Source of the DNA: Flavobacterium zepuense
Lineage (GTDB): Bacteria; Bacteroidota; Bacteroidia; Flavobacteriales; Flavobacteriaceae
Direction: 5' to 3'
Assembly: GCF_007097145.1 (NCBI RefSeq)
Contig: NZ_VJVZ01000007.1
Coordinates: 186,001 to 250,000, forward strand
DNA length: 64,000 nucleotides
In this document: positions 33,102 to 42,721 of the stretch, in pieces
Layout of the letters: the number at the start of each line of letters is the position of its first letter
Position numbering within the stretch: the stretch's first letter is position 1
Program-made: the position numbers and the translations under genes
Notes under the pieces: model-generated
The model's database searches: none
Seen by the model: only the letters and a program-made list of their open reading frames with translations
What the model was told of the DNA's origin: nothing

Positions 33102-34443
33102 GTATCTACTGCCCGGAAGCCTCTTGTTTTTATCCTTAAGCACACTGCAGGCACAGGATAAAAAACCACTATCGCTGGATGAGGCCATTTCTATTGCAGT
33201 TTCACAAAGTACTGAGTCTACCCTTGCCGATACAAGGGTAACTACATCTAAGTACGATGTAGACAATGTTAAGAACAACGCCTACCCTGATTTTAAGATA
33301 TCGGGCCAGTATTTAAGGCTTACCAACCCTACGGTAAACTACAAGCTTGCATCAAACAACCAAGACACCGCCGAAGATGATGGCACAACCACGGCATCGC
33401 CTAAAGTAAACCAGGTCATGTTTGGCCAGGCTGCCCTAAGCATGCCTATTTTTGCAGGTGGAAGGCTAAAAAACAACATTGCAGCAAGCCAAAACATGTA
33501 CCAGGCGCAAACCTTTGCTGCGGCTAACACCAAACAGCAGGTCGCCATGCAAACCATTGTTTTGTATGCAAACCTATATAAAGCGCAGCAATCAGTTGGG
33601 TTAATACAGGAAAACCTAAAGAGTGCCAACCAGCGTGTTACCGATTTTAGTGCTATGGAAGAGAACGGCTTACTTGCCCGTAACGACTTTTTAAAGGCAC
33701 AGTTACAGGCCAGTAACATTCAGCTTTCGCTGGATGATGCTAAAAAGAACGTTGCTGTAATTAACTACCAGTTGGTTACCCTGCTAAAATTACCTGAGGG
33801 CACACAGATACAGGTTAGTGATGCTTACTTTAAAAATTCAGGTGGTGTAACGCCTTCTGTAACCGCAGATGAGGCATTGTCACAACGAAGCGACTTAGAA
33901 GCCCTTAGATGGCAGCAAAAAGCCTCTGAGGCTAATGTAAAGATCGCTAAGGCCGATTACTACCCGTCGTTATCATTCTCTGCCGGATATGTGGCGCTGG
34001 ATATTCAAAATGCGCTTTCGGTGTATAACGCTGTTAATGTGGGCGTAGGCCTTTCGTATGATATATCAGGCATCTTTAAAACCGGTAAAAAGGTTAAAGC
34101 CGCCGAAAGCCGCGCCGAAGAAGCAAAGAAAGAGGTTGAAATTAAATCTGACCGCGTTAAAATAGAGGTTCAGGAAGCGTTTGAAAGCTACAACCTTTCG
34201 CTTAAGCAAAATAAAGTATATACCGAGGCTGTAGAGCAGGCTGGCGAAAATTACCGCATTGTTAAAGATAAATACGATAATGGCCTTGTAGATACCAACG
34301 ACCTTTTAGAGGCCGACGTAGAGCAACTACAGGCTAAACTTAACGAAGCCTTTAGCAAAGCCGATATTACCCAGCGTTTTTATGAGTTGCTAAACGCATC
34401 AGGAAAACTAACCAATTCTTTTAATCTTACCCAAAACAAATAA
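33091..34443 (+). CDS. TolC-family outer-membrane channel
   Basis: 450 residues. A signal peptide (MKIKYLLPGSLLFLSLSTLQA) is followed by two helical-hairpin repeats with the TolC pattern (PLSLDEAISIAVSQSTES; VKIEVQEAFESYNLSLKQNKVY; NLVDTNDLLEADVEQLQAK). It is the outer-membrane duct for the HlyD-MFS pump encoded next. The gene starts inside the TetR stop region, so translation is coupled. It is unrelated in detail to the TolC at 14476. Confidence 0.88.
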   Translation: MKIKYLLPGSLLFLSLSTLQAQDKKPLSLDEAISIAVSQSTESTLADTRVTTSKYDVDNVKNNAYPDFKISGQYLRLTNPTVNYKLASNNQDTAEDDGTTTASPKVNQVMFGQAALSMPIFAGGRLKNNIAASQNMYQAQTFAAANTKQQVAMQTIVLYANLYKAQQSVGLIQENLKSANQRVTDFSAMEENGLLARNDFLKAQLQASNIQLSLDDAKKNVAVINYQLVTLLKLPEGTQIQVSDAYFKNSGGVTPSVTADEALSQRSDLEALRWQQKASEANVKIAKADYYPSLSFSAGYVALDIQNALSVYNAVNVGVGLSYDISGIFKTGKKVKAAESRAEEAKKEVEIKSDRVKIEVQEAFESYNLSLKQNKVYTEAVEQAGENYRIVKDKYDNGLVDTNDLLEADVEQLQAKLNEAFSKADITQRFYELLNASGKLTNSFNLTQNK

Positions 34444-34453
34444 TAGAACAACA

Positions 34454-35542
34454 ATGGAAACTACTGAAAAAAAGAAAACTAACAAAAAGTTTCTTGTTAT
34501 ACTTATCGCTCTGGTACTTGTGGGCGGAGGTTACGGTATTTATAAATACATTCACTCCCAGGCACATGAAACTACAGATGATGCCCAGATAGAAAAAAAC
34601 ATGAACCCAATAATACCAAGGGTTACAGGGTATATTACCAAAGTTTTTGTAAAAGATAACGACTTTGTAAAAAAAGGCGACACCTTGTTTATTATTGATG
34701 ATAAAGACTACGTAGTGCGTGTAGAAGAGGCTAAAGCAGCCCTTGCAGCGGCCGAAGGCAGCTACGAAGCGGCTAAGGCCGATATAGGCGGAGCATCGGC
34801 TAATGTGGCGGTGTCTGAGGCTAACATACAGTCATCACGCGGTAATATAGAGGCTGCTAAAGTAAGGGTTTGGAGAGCAAACAACGACTTTACCCGTTAC
34901 CAGAACCTTTATAACAACAAATCGATCACCAAACAGCAGTTTGAGCAGGCACAGGCCGCTAAACAGGAGGCTGATGCCGAGCTGAAAGTGCTTCAACAGG
35001 CCGAGACAGCCAGCAGGAGCCAAAGGGCTGCAAGCGTGAGCCGTAGCAGTGTATCGGGCAAACAGACCGATGTTGCAGCAGCGAACATTAAAAAGGCGCA
35101 GGCTACGCTTAACGCAGCACAGCTTAACCTTTCTTACACTTACGTTACCGCAGCTATTGATGGCCAGGTATCTACCATAGATATCCAGCCGGGACAGCTT
35201 GTGGCTCCGGGGCAGGCGTTGTTCTACATAATAAACAATACCGATGCCTGGGTTGTGGCTAACTTTAAAGAAACCCAGTTAACCAAAATGGTAGCAGGCC
35301 AAAAAGTGATCATTACTGCCGATGCTTACCCTGACGTTGAGTTTGAAGGCGAAATAACTTCGTTCTCTCCCGCTACCGGTGCACGTTTTTCTTTATTACC
35401 TCCTGATAATGCGACAGGTAACTTTGTTAAGACCGTGCAAAGACTTCCTGTAAAAATATCGCTTACTAAAAATAACGACCAGGAAAAAGTGAAGCTGCTT
35501 CGCCCGGGTATGAACGTAGATGTAGACGTACACTTAAAATAA
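34454..35542 (+). CDS. HlyD/EmrA-type membrane fusion protein
   Basis: 362 residues. One N-terminal membrane anchor (KFLVILIALVLVGGGYGIYKY) precedes the periplasmic part. A lipoyl-like domain (HETTDDAQIEKNMNPIIPRVTGYI), a long coiled coil (~90-210) and the return strand YTYVTAAIDGQVSTIDIQPGQLV follow in order. It connects the MFS permease to the TolC channel, as EmrA does for EmrB. It starts 10 bases after the TolC gene and 6 bases before the permease gene. Confidence 0.88.
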   Translation: METTEKKKTNKKFLVILIALVLVGGGYGIYKYIHSQAHETTDDAQIEKNMNPIIPRVTGYITKVFVKDNDFVKKGDTLFIIDDKDYVVRVEEAKAALAAAEGSYEAAKADIGGASANVAVSEANIQSSRGNIEAAKVRVWRANNDFTRYQNLYNNKSITKQQFEQAQAAKQEADAELKVLQQAETASRSQRAASVSRSSVSGKQTDVAAANIKKAQATLNAAQLNLSYTYVTAAIDGQVSTIDIQPGQLVAPGQALFYIINNTDAWVVANFKETQLTKMVAGQKVIITADAYPDVEFEGEITSFSPATGARFSLLPPDNATGNFVKTVQRLPVKISLTKNNDQEKVKLLRPGMNVDVDVHLK

Positions 35543-35548
35543 CACACT

Positions 35549-37138
35549 ATGGCAGGAGCAAAAGTTCAGGCAGACGATAGTTTAGTGCTTTATGGTTTTG
35601 ATCGCGTTATTATTACAATAACAGCAGTACTTTGTGCCCTGCTCGAAATTGTTGATACCACGATTGTAAACGTTGCGCTAAACGAAATGCGCGGTAGCCT
35701 TGGGGCAACTCTAACCGATGTTGCCTGGGTTATAACCGCTTACGCAATTGCTAACGTAATTGTAATACCCATGACAAGCTGGCTGTCGCAGCAGTTTGGC
35801 AGGAGAAATTATTTTGCGGCATCTATAGTAATATTTACCATAGCTTCTTTTGCCTGTGGTAACGCCGATAATATCTGGGAGCTTGTAGCCTTCAGGTTCA
35901 TCCAGGGCATGGGTGGTGGTGCACTGCTTGTTACCGCACAAACCATTATTACAGAGAGTTACCCAGTAGAAAAACGTGGTATAGCACAGGCTATTTACGG
36001 TATGGGCGTAATTGTAGGCCCTACACTTGGCCCGCCTTTAGGGGGCTACCTTGTAGATAATTATTCATGGCCTTACATCTTCTATATCAATGTGCCACTG
36101 GGTATTATAGCTACAATGCTGAGCCTTATTTATGTTAAGAGCCCTAAATATGGCGAGAAGCTAAAGGCCAGCCAGGTAGACTGGTGGGGCATCCTGTTCC
36201 TTATCGCATTTATTGGTTCGCTACAGTTTGTACTTGAGCACGGCCAACAGGACGACTGGTTCGAATCGCATGAAATTGTGGCACTTAGCGTGGTAAGCGT
36301 ATTTGGCTTACTGGCCTTTATATGGAGGGAATCCGTTTACAAACACCCTATTGTTAACCTTAGTGTATTGAATGACAGCAACCTGCGCATTGGTACCGTA
36401 ATGTGTTTTATAATGGGCTTTGGCTTGTACGGGTCTACTTTCGTTATCCCTATTTACACCCAGTCGATATTAGGGTGGACAGCACTTGATGCAGGTATGC
36501 TTTTGATACCCAGCTCACTAATGACCGCCTTTATGATGCCGTTTATTGGTAAGATGATCCAGAATGGCCTTCCTCAAACCTATATGGTAGCAACGGGCTT
36601 TATGATATTCTTTGGCTTTACCTTTTGGATGTTTAGCATTATGACGCCCGATACCGGTGCCGAACACATGTTCTGGCCGCTTATTATGCGTGGCATGGGC
36701 TTGGGCTTACTCTTTGTACCCATCACCACAATGGCGCTTAGTACGCTTAAAGGCAAGAACATAGGCGAAGGTGCCGCCTTTACCGGGATGATGCGCCAGT
36801 TGGGTGGATCGTTTGGTATTGCACTGATATCTACCTTTATAACCCGTTTTTCACAAAAACACAGGGTAGATTTGGTATCGCACCTGCAATCAGATAATTA
36901 TAACGTACAGCAGCGCGTATTGCAATTACAGCGCGGCTTCATGTCTAAAGGATTGAGTGCCAACGAATCGCTTAACAAAGCCTATGCGGCCATGGAAGGC
37001 TCTGTAATGAAACAGGCTACCGTGCTATCCTATATGGATGTTTTCTTATACCTCGGCATATTATTTCTTGTATGTATACCTTTTATTTTACTTGTAAAAC
37101 AAGGCAAGAGCAAGGTAGATATGTCGTCAGTACATTAA
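35549..37138 (+). CDS. DHA2-family MFS multidrug permease (EmrB type)
   Basis: 529 residues with about 14 membrane segments, the DHA2 drug:H+ antiporter topology. The family signature is visible as LLEIVDTTIVNVALNEMRG, then WLSQQFGRRNYF between segments 2 and 3, and IYGMGVIVGPTLGPPLGGYLVDN in segment 5. It exports hydrophobic compounds with the HlyD and TolC partners. It ends the operon 80 bases before a terminator. The substrate is unknown. Confidence 0.9.
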   Translation: MAGAKVQADDSLVLYGFDRVIITITAVLCALLEIVDTTIVNVALNEMRGSLGATLTDVAWVITAYAIANVIVIPMTSWLSQQFGRRNYFAASIVIFTIASFACGNADNIWELVAFRFIQGMGGGALLVTAQTIITESYPVEKRGIAQAIYGMGVIVGPTLGPPLGGYLVDNYSWPYIFYINVPLGIIATMLSLIYVKSPKYGEKLKASQVDWWGILFLIAFIGSLQFVLEHGQQDDWFESHEIVALSVVSVFGLLAFIWRESVYKHPIVNLSVLNDSNLRIGTVMCFIMGFGLYGSTFVIPIYTQSILGWTALDAGMLLIPSSLMTAFMMPFIGKMIQNGLPQTYMVATGFMIFFGFTFWMFSIMTPDTGAEHMFWPLIMRGMGLGLLFVPITTMALSTLKGKNIGEGAAFTGMMRQLGGSFGIALISTFITRFSQKHRVDLVSHLQSDNYNVQQRVLQLQRGFMSKGLSANESLNKAYAAMEGSVMKQATVLSYMDVFLYLGILFLVCIPFILLVKQGKSKVDMSSVH

Positions 37139-37218
37139 TATACAGGCATTTATAGAGTTGGTAATCTCGCAATGCAATAATTAATAATACTACCCAACTA
37201 CACACAACTAAATGCCTT

Positions 37219-37252
37219 TAACCTGCCGGGAAGCCTACCGGCAGGTTTTTTT
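37219..37252 (+). terminator. Terminator of the TetR-TolC-EmrA-EmrB operon
   Basis: AACCTGCCGG / CCGGCAGGTT stem with a T-run. Confidence 0.9.
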
Positions 37253-37271
37253 ATACTTAAAATCTTAAATT

Positions 37272-37565
37272 ATGAATCCAAAATACAACCACTACAAGAT
37301 CATTTTAGAGCACACTTACAACCCTAAAAATGAAACACTTAACCTACCTGTAACAGTAGAATTTGATAACCACGACAACCTTTTTAATATCATAGGCAAG
37401 CTGCAGGACCGTAACCATTTTAATGACGTTAACCAATCTGCTGAGTTTGCCATAGGCCTTAAAATGTTTAGCGAGGTAATGCTGCGCAACAAGGAAAACC
37501 CTCTTTTTGAGGATATTATGCCTGCGTTTAAGCACTTTATGACAAAGCTAAAAGGCGGACAATAG
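37272..37565 (+). CDS. DUF3861-like small protein
   Basis: 97 residues with no signal peptide. The opening NHYKIILEHTYNPKNE and the later FAIGLKMFSEVMLRNKENPLFEDI fit my memory of DUF3861, a small cytoplasmic family of unknown function. The gene stands alone after a terminator. The family assignment is by recognition, and no catalytic residues are evident. Confidence 0.6.
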   Translation: MNPKYNHYKIILEHTYNPKNETLNLPVTVEFDNHDNLFNIIGKLQDRNHFNDVNQSAEFAIGLKMFSEVMLRNKENPLFEDIMPAFKHFMTKLKGGQ

Positions 37566-37612
37566 CTATAAGTTTTATGAAGTTCTTAAGGATTTTCTTT
37601 CAATAAAAAACT

Positions 37613-37620
37613 TAGTTTTG
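37613..37620 (+). promoter_or_regulatory. -7 element TAGTTTTG before the 37641 lipoprotein
   Basis: TAnnTTTG match 21 bases before the start codon. The -33 TTG is not clear. Confidence 0.45.
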
Positions 37621-37640
37621 CCTTTTAAAACACTACTAAC

Positions 37641-38078
37641 ATGAAAAAAATCCTATTACTTTTAGTGCTAACTGTAACTGCCTTAGGCTGTTCAGGAGAT
37701 GATGATAACAACAATGGCGTTCGTAACCCCTACACTGGCAGCGTAGTAGGCACCTGGACCACCGTAGGCCTTAGTATAGATGGCAACCTGGTTAACCTGG
37801 ATTGCGATGCGCCTGCGCCTGTAGAAGATAACTACACCTTTGTATTTTACGAAGATGGCTATTTTGACATTTACCACAACTGTGATCCTGAGGGTGTTAT
37901 CTATGCCAGTGGAACTTATACCACCACCGGTAATGTGCTAAGGATCAACTTAGATAGTATGGAAGGACGCGCCCACATGATAGACTACCTTGACGAAGAC
38001 CAGCTTCAGTTTGAATTTTCAATAGGATCCGAAGGGTTATTTTACGGATACGTTTTTACCGTGCAGCAACAATTTTAA
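37641..38078 (+). CDS. Lipocalin-like lipoprotein
   Basis: 145 residues. The signal peptide MKKILLLLVLTVTALGC ends in a lipobox with Cys at 17. An acidic spacer (SGDDDNNNG) follows, as is common for surface-bound flavobacterial lipoproteins. VVGTWTTVGLSIDGN opens a beta-barrel pattern like the lipocalin-type domains, with repeated strands to the end. Four Cys residues in the mature chain could form disulfides. The ligand and function are unknown. Confidence 0.65.
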   Translation: MKKILLLLVLTVTALGCSGDDDNNNGVRNPYTGSVVGTWTTVGLSIDGNLVNLDCDAPAPVEDNYTFVFYEDGYFDIYHNCDPEGVIYASGTYTTTGNVLRINLDSMEGRAHMIDYLDEDQLQFEFSIGSEGLFYGYVFTVQQQF

Positions 38079-38159
38079 AATCTATATATAAATATTTTCA
38101 AATGTGATAAAGCAGCAAATTAGGGCTTAATATTTCACTTTTGGATTTCGTTTTCAGCT

Positions 38160-38193
38160 AAAAAAAACCCTAAAATCGCTTTTAGGGGTTTTG
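38160..38193. terminator. Bidirectional terminator
   Basis: AAAACCCTAAAA / TTTTAGGGGTTTT stem between convergent genes, flanked by A- and T-runs. Confidence 0.8.
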
Positions 38194-38547
38194 CTATTCT
38201 AATACAAACTCAATTTCTGACACATCATCATTTTCAAGTTTTTTAAACCTCGGCCTAATTTCGGCATTTTTCATAAAAGGTGTGGCAAGCAGCGTTGGCC
38301 GGATGGCTTTAAAAAGCGCCTCGGCACTATCGCCATAAAGGTATAAAAAGCCATCTAACAGGTCTAAAGCCATTTGGTGGCCCTCCAGTTCGCCTGCCCC
38401 TTCGTTGTACAGCACAATGCGCAGTTTGCTCTCCAGCTCGTGCAGTTTCTCCAGGCTTTTTTCGCCATAATTAAAGTATATCACAACCGATTGCCTTGTA
38501 TCTTCCGGCTCATTGCTGTCGTTTTTAAACAGGTCTGCTATATTCAT
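38194..38547 (-). CDS. Hypothetical cytoplasmic protein
   Basis: 117 residues. No signal peptide or membrane segment is seen. It contains SVVIYFNYGEKSLEKLHELESKL, then an acidic C-terminus ending IEFVLE. The pattern (alternating strands and helices) is that of a small ferredoxin-like or DUF-type domain, but I do not recognise the family. Two related 16-bp palindromes lie within 90 bases upstream of its start, so it may be TetR-controlled. Confidence 0.6.
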   Translation of the reverse strand: MNIADLFKNDSNEPEDTRQSVVIYFNYGEKSLEKLHELESKLRIVLYNEGAGELEGHQMALDLLDGFLYLYGDSAEALFKAIRPTLLATPFMKNAEIRPRFKKLENDDVSEIEFVLE

Positions 38548-38570
38548 CTATATCCTCTTACTTATAGTTT

Positions 38571-38635
38571 TATACCGGTCGGTATATTTTTTTGGCGCTA
38601 AACAACCCATTACAAATAATATACCAATCAGTATA
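38571..38635 (-). promoter_or_regulatory. Two TATACCRRTCRGTATA operator-like sites
   Basis: TATACCGGTCGGTATA at 38571-38586 is a perfect dyad around GT. TATACCAATCAGTATA at 38620-38635 is an imperfect relative. This is the form of TetR/AcrR-type operators, yet the nearest tetR gene (32478) has different sites. Confidence 0.5.
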
Positions 38636-38695
38636 CTTTACATAAAGGGTAAATTTTTGAACCGTTAACTGTCACCCATCAACCAACAACTAAAA

Positions 38696-39454
38696 TTACC
38701 TCGTAAACACAAGTGTATTTCCCTTGCTTAGTTTAACATCAAAACTATACCCATCATAATCAAAACCTTTAAGGCCTTTAAGGGTCTTAACGTTCTTATC
38801 TATAATGTAGCGCACCATCATACCCCTCGCCTTCTTGGCAAAAAAGCTAACCATGCGCAGGTTGCCGTCTTTGTAGTCTTTAAACTCGGGGGTTATAACC
38901 GGTACTTTAAGTGCTTTGGCATCTACAGCTTCAAAATACTCCTTGCTGGCAAGGTTAACAAACAGCTCGCCATCCTTAAGCTCGGCGTTAAGAGCTTGGG
39001 TAATGCCCTGTTTCCAAAACTCGTACAGGTTCTTGTCATCGCCTACAGGCAGGTGCGTGCCCATCTCTAAACGGTAGGGCTGCACGAGGTCCAGCGGCTT
39101 TAGCAAACCGTACAGTCCTGATAGTATCCTCAGGCTATCCTGCAACCTGCCCACCTTTGCAGGCGGAATGGTATAGGCATCCAGCCCTACGTATACATCG
39201 CCGTTAAAGGCATATATGGCGGGGCGGGCATTTTTAGTGGTAAAGGGTGTTGCCCATTCCTGGTTACGCTGCCAATTAAGTTCGGCCAGCTTGTCGCTAA
39301 TATCCATCAGGCTTCGCAGCTCGGCAGGCGATTTATCCTTAACGGCGGTGTGCACTTTTTCGGCTTCAGCCAAAAAAGCAGGCATGGTATGTTTGCGAAC
39401 CGGCAGTTTGGTCTCAAAATCAAGCGACTTTGCCGGCGATATAACAATTTTCAT
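38696..39454 (-). CDS. yaaA: Peroxide stress protein YaaA
   Basis: 252 residues of the YaaA/DUF328 family, full length. The N-terminal MKIVISPAKSLDFETKLP and the later VYVGLDAYTIPPAKVGRLQDSLRILSGLYGLLKPLD are signatures of the family, and LFVNLASKEYFEAVD lies near the C-terminus. In E. coli YaaA lowers free iron during hydrogen peroxide stress. The gene has its own minus-strand promoter upstream and no operon partner in range. Confidence 0.92.
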   Translation of the reverse strand: MKIVISPAKSLDFETKLPVRKHTMPAFLAEAEKVHTAVKDKSPAELRSLMDISDKLAELNWQRNQEWATPFTTKNARPAIYAFNGDVYVGLDAYTIPPAKVGRLQDSLRILSGLYGLLKPLDLVQPYRLEMGTHLPVGDDKNLYEFWKQGITQALNAELKDGELFVNLASKEYFEAVDAKALKVPVITPEFKDYKDGNLRMVSFFAKKARGMMVRYIIDKNVKTLKGLKGFDYDGYSFDVKLSKGNTLVFTR

Positions 39455-39473
39455 TCGGTTACAATTTATACAT

Positions 39474-39504
39474 CAAATTTAAGGTGCAAAACCCACCTGT
39501 ACAA
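39474..39504 (-). promoter_or_regulatory. yaaA promoter
   Basis: On the minus strand, TTG (39504-39502), 20 bases, TAAATTTG (39481-39474). The start codon is about 20 bases downstream. Confidence 0.6.
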
Positions 39505-39559
39505 TAAATAGTACACCGTTTTGTTATTATATTAGCCAATACCAATCAAACCAACACGC

Positions 39560-40465
39560 ATGACTGAAAACATTATTCAGACACAGGGGCTTACATTTCA
39601 ATACTCAAAGAACAGGAAAGTGCTCGATAACGTATCCCTCAACATCCCCAAAGGTTCTATTTACGGTTTCCTGGGCCCTAACGGGGCAGGAAAATCTACC
39701 ACTATGCGGCTGCTTACCGGCATCCTGCCCGAGCAAAACAACGCCATTAGCATTTTTGGGCAGCCATTACAAAGCCAGTTACCGCACGTGTTTGATAACA
39801 TAGGCGCGCTGGTAGAAAGCCCCGCCCTGTACCTGCACCTTAGCGGCTACAACAACCTTAAGTACATTGCAAAGCTACGCAACATACCTGTAAGTAAGAT
39901 TGATGAAGCCCTTGCCCTGGTAGACCTTGCTGCCGATGCCAAACGCAAAGTAAAAGGCTACTCGCTGGGCATGAAACAACGCCTTGCCATTGCCATGGCG
40001 CTGCTTAGCGAACCGCAACTGCTGCTGTTAGACGAGCCTGTAAACGGGCTTGACCCTAATGGTATGCGCGATATTAGACAACTGTTGGTAAAGCTAAACA
40101 AAGAAAAAGGCGTTACCATTTTTGTATCGAGCCACCTGCTGGCCGAAATTGAACGTATGTGTACCCATGTGGGAATTATAAGCAAAGGTAAATTACAGTT
40201 TGAAGGCACCATACAGGAACTCGCTAAAAAGTCGGGACTGTGCAGGGTACAGCTTACGCTGAAAGACGCCGCATTGTGGAAAGACAGGCTGCTGCCCGAT
40301 TATCCTGATACCGAGTTAGAGAGCAGCGGCCGGCTGATGCTGGAACTGCACAATCGCGAGGCCATACCCGCCTTTACCAAAAACCTTATAAACCAGGGTG
40401 CCGAAGTATACGAAATTAAGATACTTAACGGCCTGGAAGAATGGTTTATGGAACTTGTAAATTAA
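39560..40465 (+). CDS. ABC transporter ATP-binding protein (BcrA/CcmA type)
   Basis: 301 residues. Walker A GPNGAGKSTTMRLLTG, signature GYSLGMKQRLAIAMALL (degenerate LSGGQ), Walker B LLLLDEPVNGLDPNG and the H-loop SSHLLAEIE are all present. The C-terminal ~80 residues form the extra domain of bacitracin/lantibiotic-type ATPases. It should power the permease encoded 24 bases downstream. It is the first gene of a three-gene group ending in a membrane LuxR-type regulator. Confidence 0.9.
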   Translation: MTENIIQTQGLTFQYSKNRKVLDNVSLNIPKGSIYGFLGPNGAGKSTTMRLLTGILPEQNNAISIFGQPLQSQLPHVFDNIGALVESPALYLHLSGYNNLKYIAKLRNIPVSKIDEALALVDLAADAKRKVKGYSLGMKQRLAIAMALLSEPQLLLLDEPVNGLDPNGMRDIRQLLVKLNKEKGVTIFVSSHLLAEIERMCTHVGIISKGKLQFEGTIQELAKKSGLCRVQLTLKDAALWKDRLLPDYPDTELESSGRLMLELHNREAIPAFTKNLINQGAEVYEIKILNGLEEWFMELVN

Positions 40466-40489
40466 CTATCATCACTCCTTACTTATATT

Positions 40490-42703
40490 ATGCAAAACTT
40501 TACTACTGCCCTTAAGGCAGAACATATAAAAAAAAGCGGAACCGGTATTTATGTGCTGTCTGTACTTATGGGCATTGCCATACCTATTATATATGCCATA
40601 GTGCTATTGGTACAAAGCGAACCGGCATCGCCGGCAGATATTGTGCCGTACAATTACTTTAACAGGGTTTTAGATGATGTGCTGGAGGCATTTGCCACCT
40701 TTTTCTTTCCGCTGTTAATTATCATAACCGTTAGCCGCATTACACAGCTGGACCATCGCAACGGCGGCTGGCAGCTTATGGAAACCCAGCCCGTAACTAA
40801 GGCATCCATCTACTTTTCTAAATTTACGGTACTGCTCATTAGCAACACCATCGCCATACTTTCGTTCATACTAATGGCTTATATATGTTCCGGGTTGCTG
40901 TTTAGTATTGTAGACCTGCCCAAGGCAGCCACCTTTAGCTTTGAGTTTGGCTTTGTAACTCAGCTATTTTTTCGCTTGTTTTTAGCTGCACTGGTAATTA
41001 CAGCGTTGCAGTACCTCATCTCTGTACTTATACCAAGCTTTGTATGGTCTATACTTACAGGGTTTGTGTTACTAATTACCTACCTGTTTTTATACGGCTT
41101 TAATGTAGTGCCAGACTGGTATCCTATCCGCTTTTTGGGCTCGGTAGCCAAACATATTAAAGGCAGCGATTTAGGGTACTGGTTAACGTATTCAGAAATT
41201 GCCGCGCTGCTCATAACACTCATAATTGTATACATTGGTTTTAATTGGTACAGGCATAAAAGTGTTAAGCAGGCCTTTTTTACCAAAAAGCGCCTTGCCG
41301 CACTGGCGTGTGTTTTGCTTGTTATTGCACTGCCATTGGCCTGGTTACTAATGCCAAAAACTATGGATGCCTATAGCAAAACCATTGTTAGCGGAACCAT
41401 AGATACTAAAGATAACGTAAGGAACATTTACATTCTGGGCTTTTTTATAGATGATACCATTGCGGCTATCCCCATCGTTAACAATGCTTTTCATTACGAG
41501 ATAAAGCAGGATATCCCTGCCGATATTTACAGGCTTATTTTAGACGAAGCCAATGTGGGCAACGTGTTTTTTGGTAAGAACGACAGTATTAATATTGCTT
41601 TCAAAAAAAACAAAGCGGCTTTGGATGGTAAAATTACCGGTACAAGGCTGGCCGAAAGTCAGTACAAAGACGAGAATAAAAGAAGCTACAGCAGCGTGTC
41701 TTACTACCTGCAGGAAAATATTTATATAGATAACGTAGACTTTATTACCGAGCAGATAACAAACGAGTGGAAAGAAAAAATGGAAGAATCGAGCAAGTTT
41801 AAAACCGCCGACAACCACGTACCCCGCCCCGATTTTGTGCAGAGCAATAAAAAGGCGGTTACCATTACCTATTTAAACTACTGGCAGGACTTTTTAAAAA
41901 AGCGTAGGGCTATGTTTCCCGGTAAGGCTACTAAAGAAAGCGCCGATATTGCCTACATGAAAAGCACTGTGCCTTTGGACGACGATAGTATGCTGAGCAA
42001 CGAAGACTACTTTAAATACGTTAAAGTCAGCTACATAGAAAACAACAAAGCCGATATAGATGAAAGCACCAAGGCATTAAAGGCTATTGCAGCCTTAAAG
42101 CCCGGCACGTTTAAAGATAAAATGCTGTACTGGCAATTAAAAACCAGCGTAAAGGATGCATCGGCCAAAAGCCAGCGCGATAATTTAATTGCCACTTACG
42201 CCCCGCAGTTTGGCAATGCAAAATATCAAAAACTAATTACGGGCATTGGCAAAACACTCTCTAATTTAGATAAAGGTATGGTGGCACCTGCCATTGCGGC
42301 TACTACCTTAAGCAGAGAGCCTTTTGCGTTAGAGAATTTTAAGGGCAAATACATTGCCATAGATGTGTGGGCAACCTGGTGCGCGCCTTGCCGCGAAGAG
42401 TCGCCTTACTTTGATAAACTTGCCATTAAGTACAAAAACCAGCCCGTGCAGTTTGTTGCCCTTAGCACCGACCGCAGGATAGACGACTGGTTTGTAGATG
42501 CCACCCAAAAAAGCAAATCGGTACTTCAGGTACATGCTGACAATGAAAAAGTTTTCAGCAACGATTATAACGTAGAGTTTATTCCGCGCTTTATATTAAT
42601 AGATAAGGAGGGCAAAATTGTAAACAGCAAAATGCCGCGCCCAAGCGATGCCACTTTTGAACAGGTGTTACGCCAGCAACTCAATTTGGGAGACGAAAAA
42701 TAA
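40490..42703 (+). CDS. ABC-2 permease fused to a C-terminal thioredoxin (TlpA-like) domain
   Basis: 737 residues. The N-terminal ~270 residues hold six membrane segments of an ABC-2 permease (TGIYVLSVLMGIAIPIIYAIVLL; LIIITVSRITQLDHRNGGWQLM). A further membrane segment lies near 280-290. The region ~300-600 is a soluble linker resembling the DUF4369-type N-terminal part of secreted redoxins. The C-terminal ~130 residues are a thioredoxin fold with active site VWATWCAPCREESPYFDKL and cis-Pro strand FIPRFILID. The frame is open throughout, so this is one chain, with the redoxin probably outside the cytoplasm. Confidence 0.82.
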   Translation: MQNFTTALKAEHIKKSGTGIYVLSVLMGIAIPIIYAIVLLVQSEPASPADIVPYNYFNRVLDDVLEAFATFFFPLLIIITVSRITQLDHRNGGWQLMETQPVTKASIYFSKFTVLLISNTIAILSFILMAYICSGLLFSIVDLPKAATFSFEFGFVTQLFFRLFLAALVITALQYLISVLIPSFVWSILTGFVLLITYLFLYGFNVVPDWYPIRFLGSVAKHIKGSDLGYWLTYSEIAALLITLIIVYIGFNWYRHKSVKQAFFTKKRLAALACVLLVIALPLAWLLMPKTMDAYSKTIVSGTIDTKDNVRNIYILGFFIDDTIAAIPIVNNAFHYEIKQDIPADIYRLILDEANVGNVFFGKNDSINIAFKKNKAALDGKITGTRLAESQYKDENKRSYSSVSYYLQENIYIDNVDFITEQITNEWKEKMEESSKFKTADNHVPRPDFVQSNKKAVTITYLNYWQDFLKKRRAMFPGKATKESADIAYMKSTVPLDDDSMLSNEDYFKYVKVSYIENNKADIDESTKALKAIAALKPGTFKDKMLYWQLKTSVKDASAKSQRDNLIATYAPQFGNAKYQKLITGIGKTLSNLDKGMVAPAIAATTLSREPFALENFKGKYIAIDVWATWCAPCREESPYFDKLAIKYKNQPVQFVALSTDRRIDDWFVDATQKSKSVLQVHADNEKVFSNDYNVEFIPRFILIDKEGKIVNSKMPRPSDATFEQVLRQQLNLGDEK

Positions 42704-42721
42704 TACTACTTTTGCTGTACT

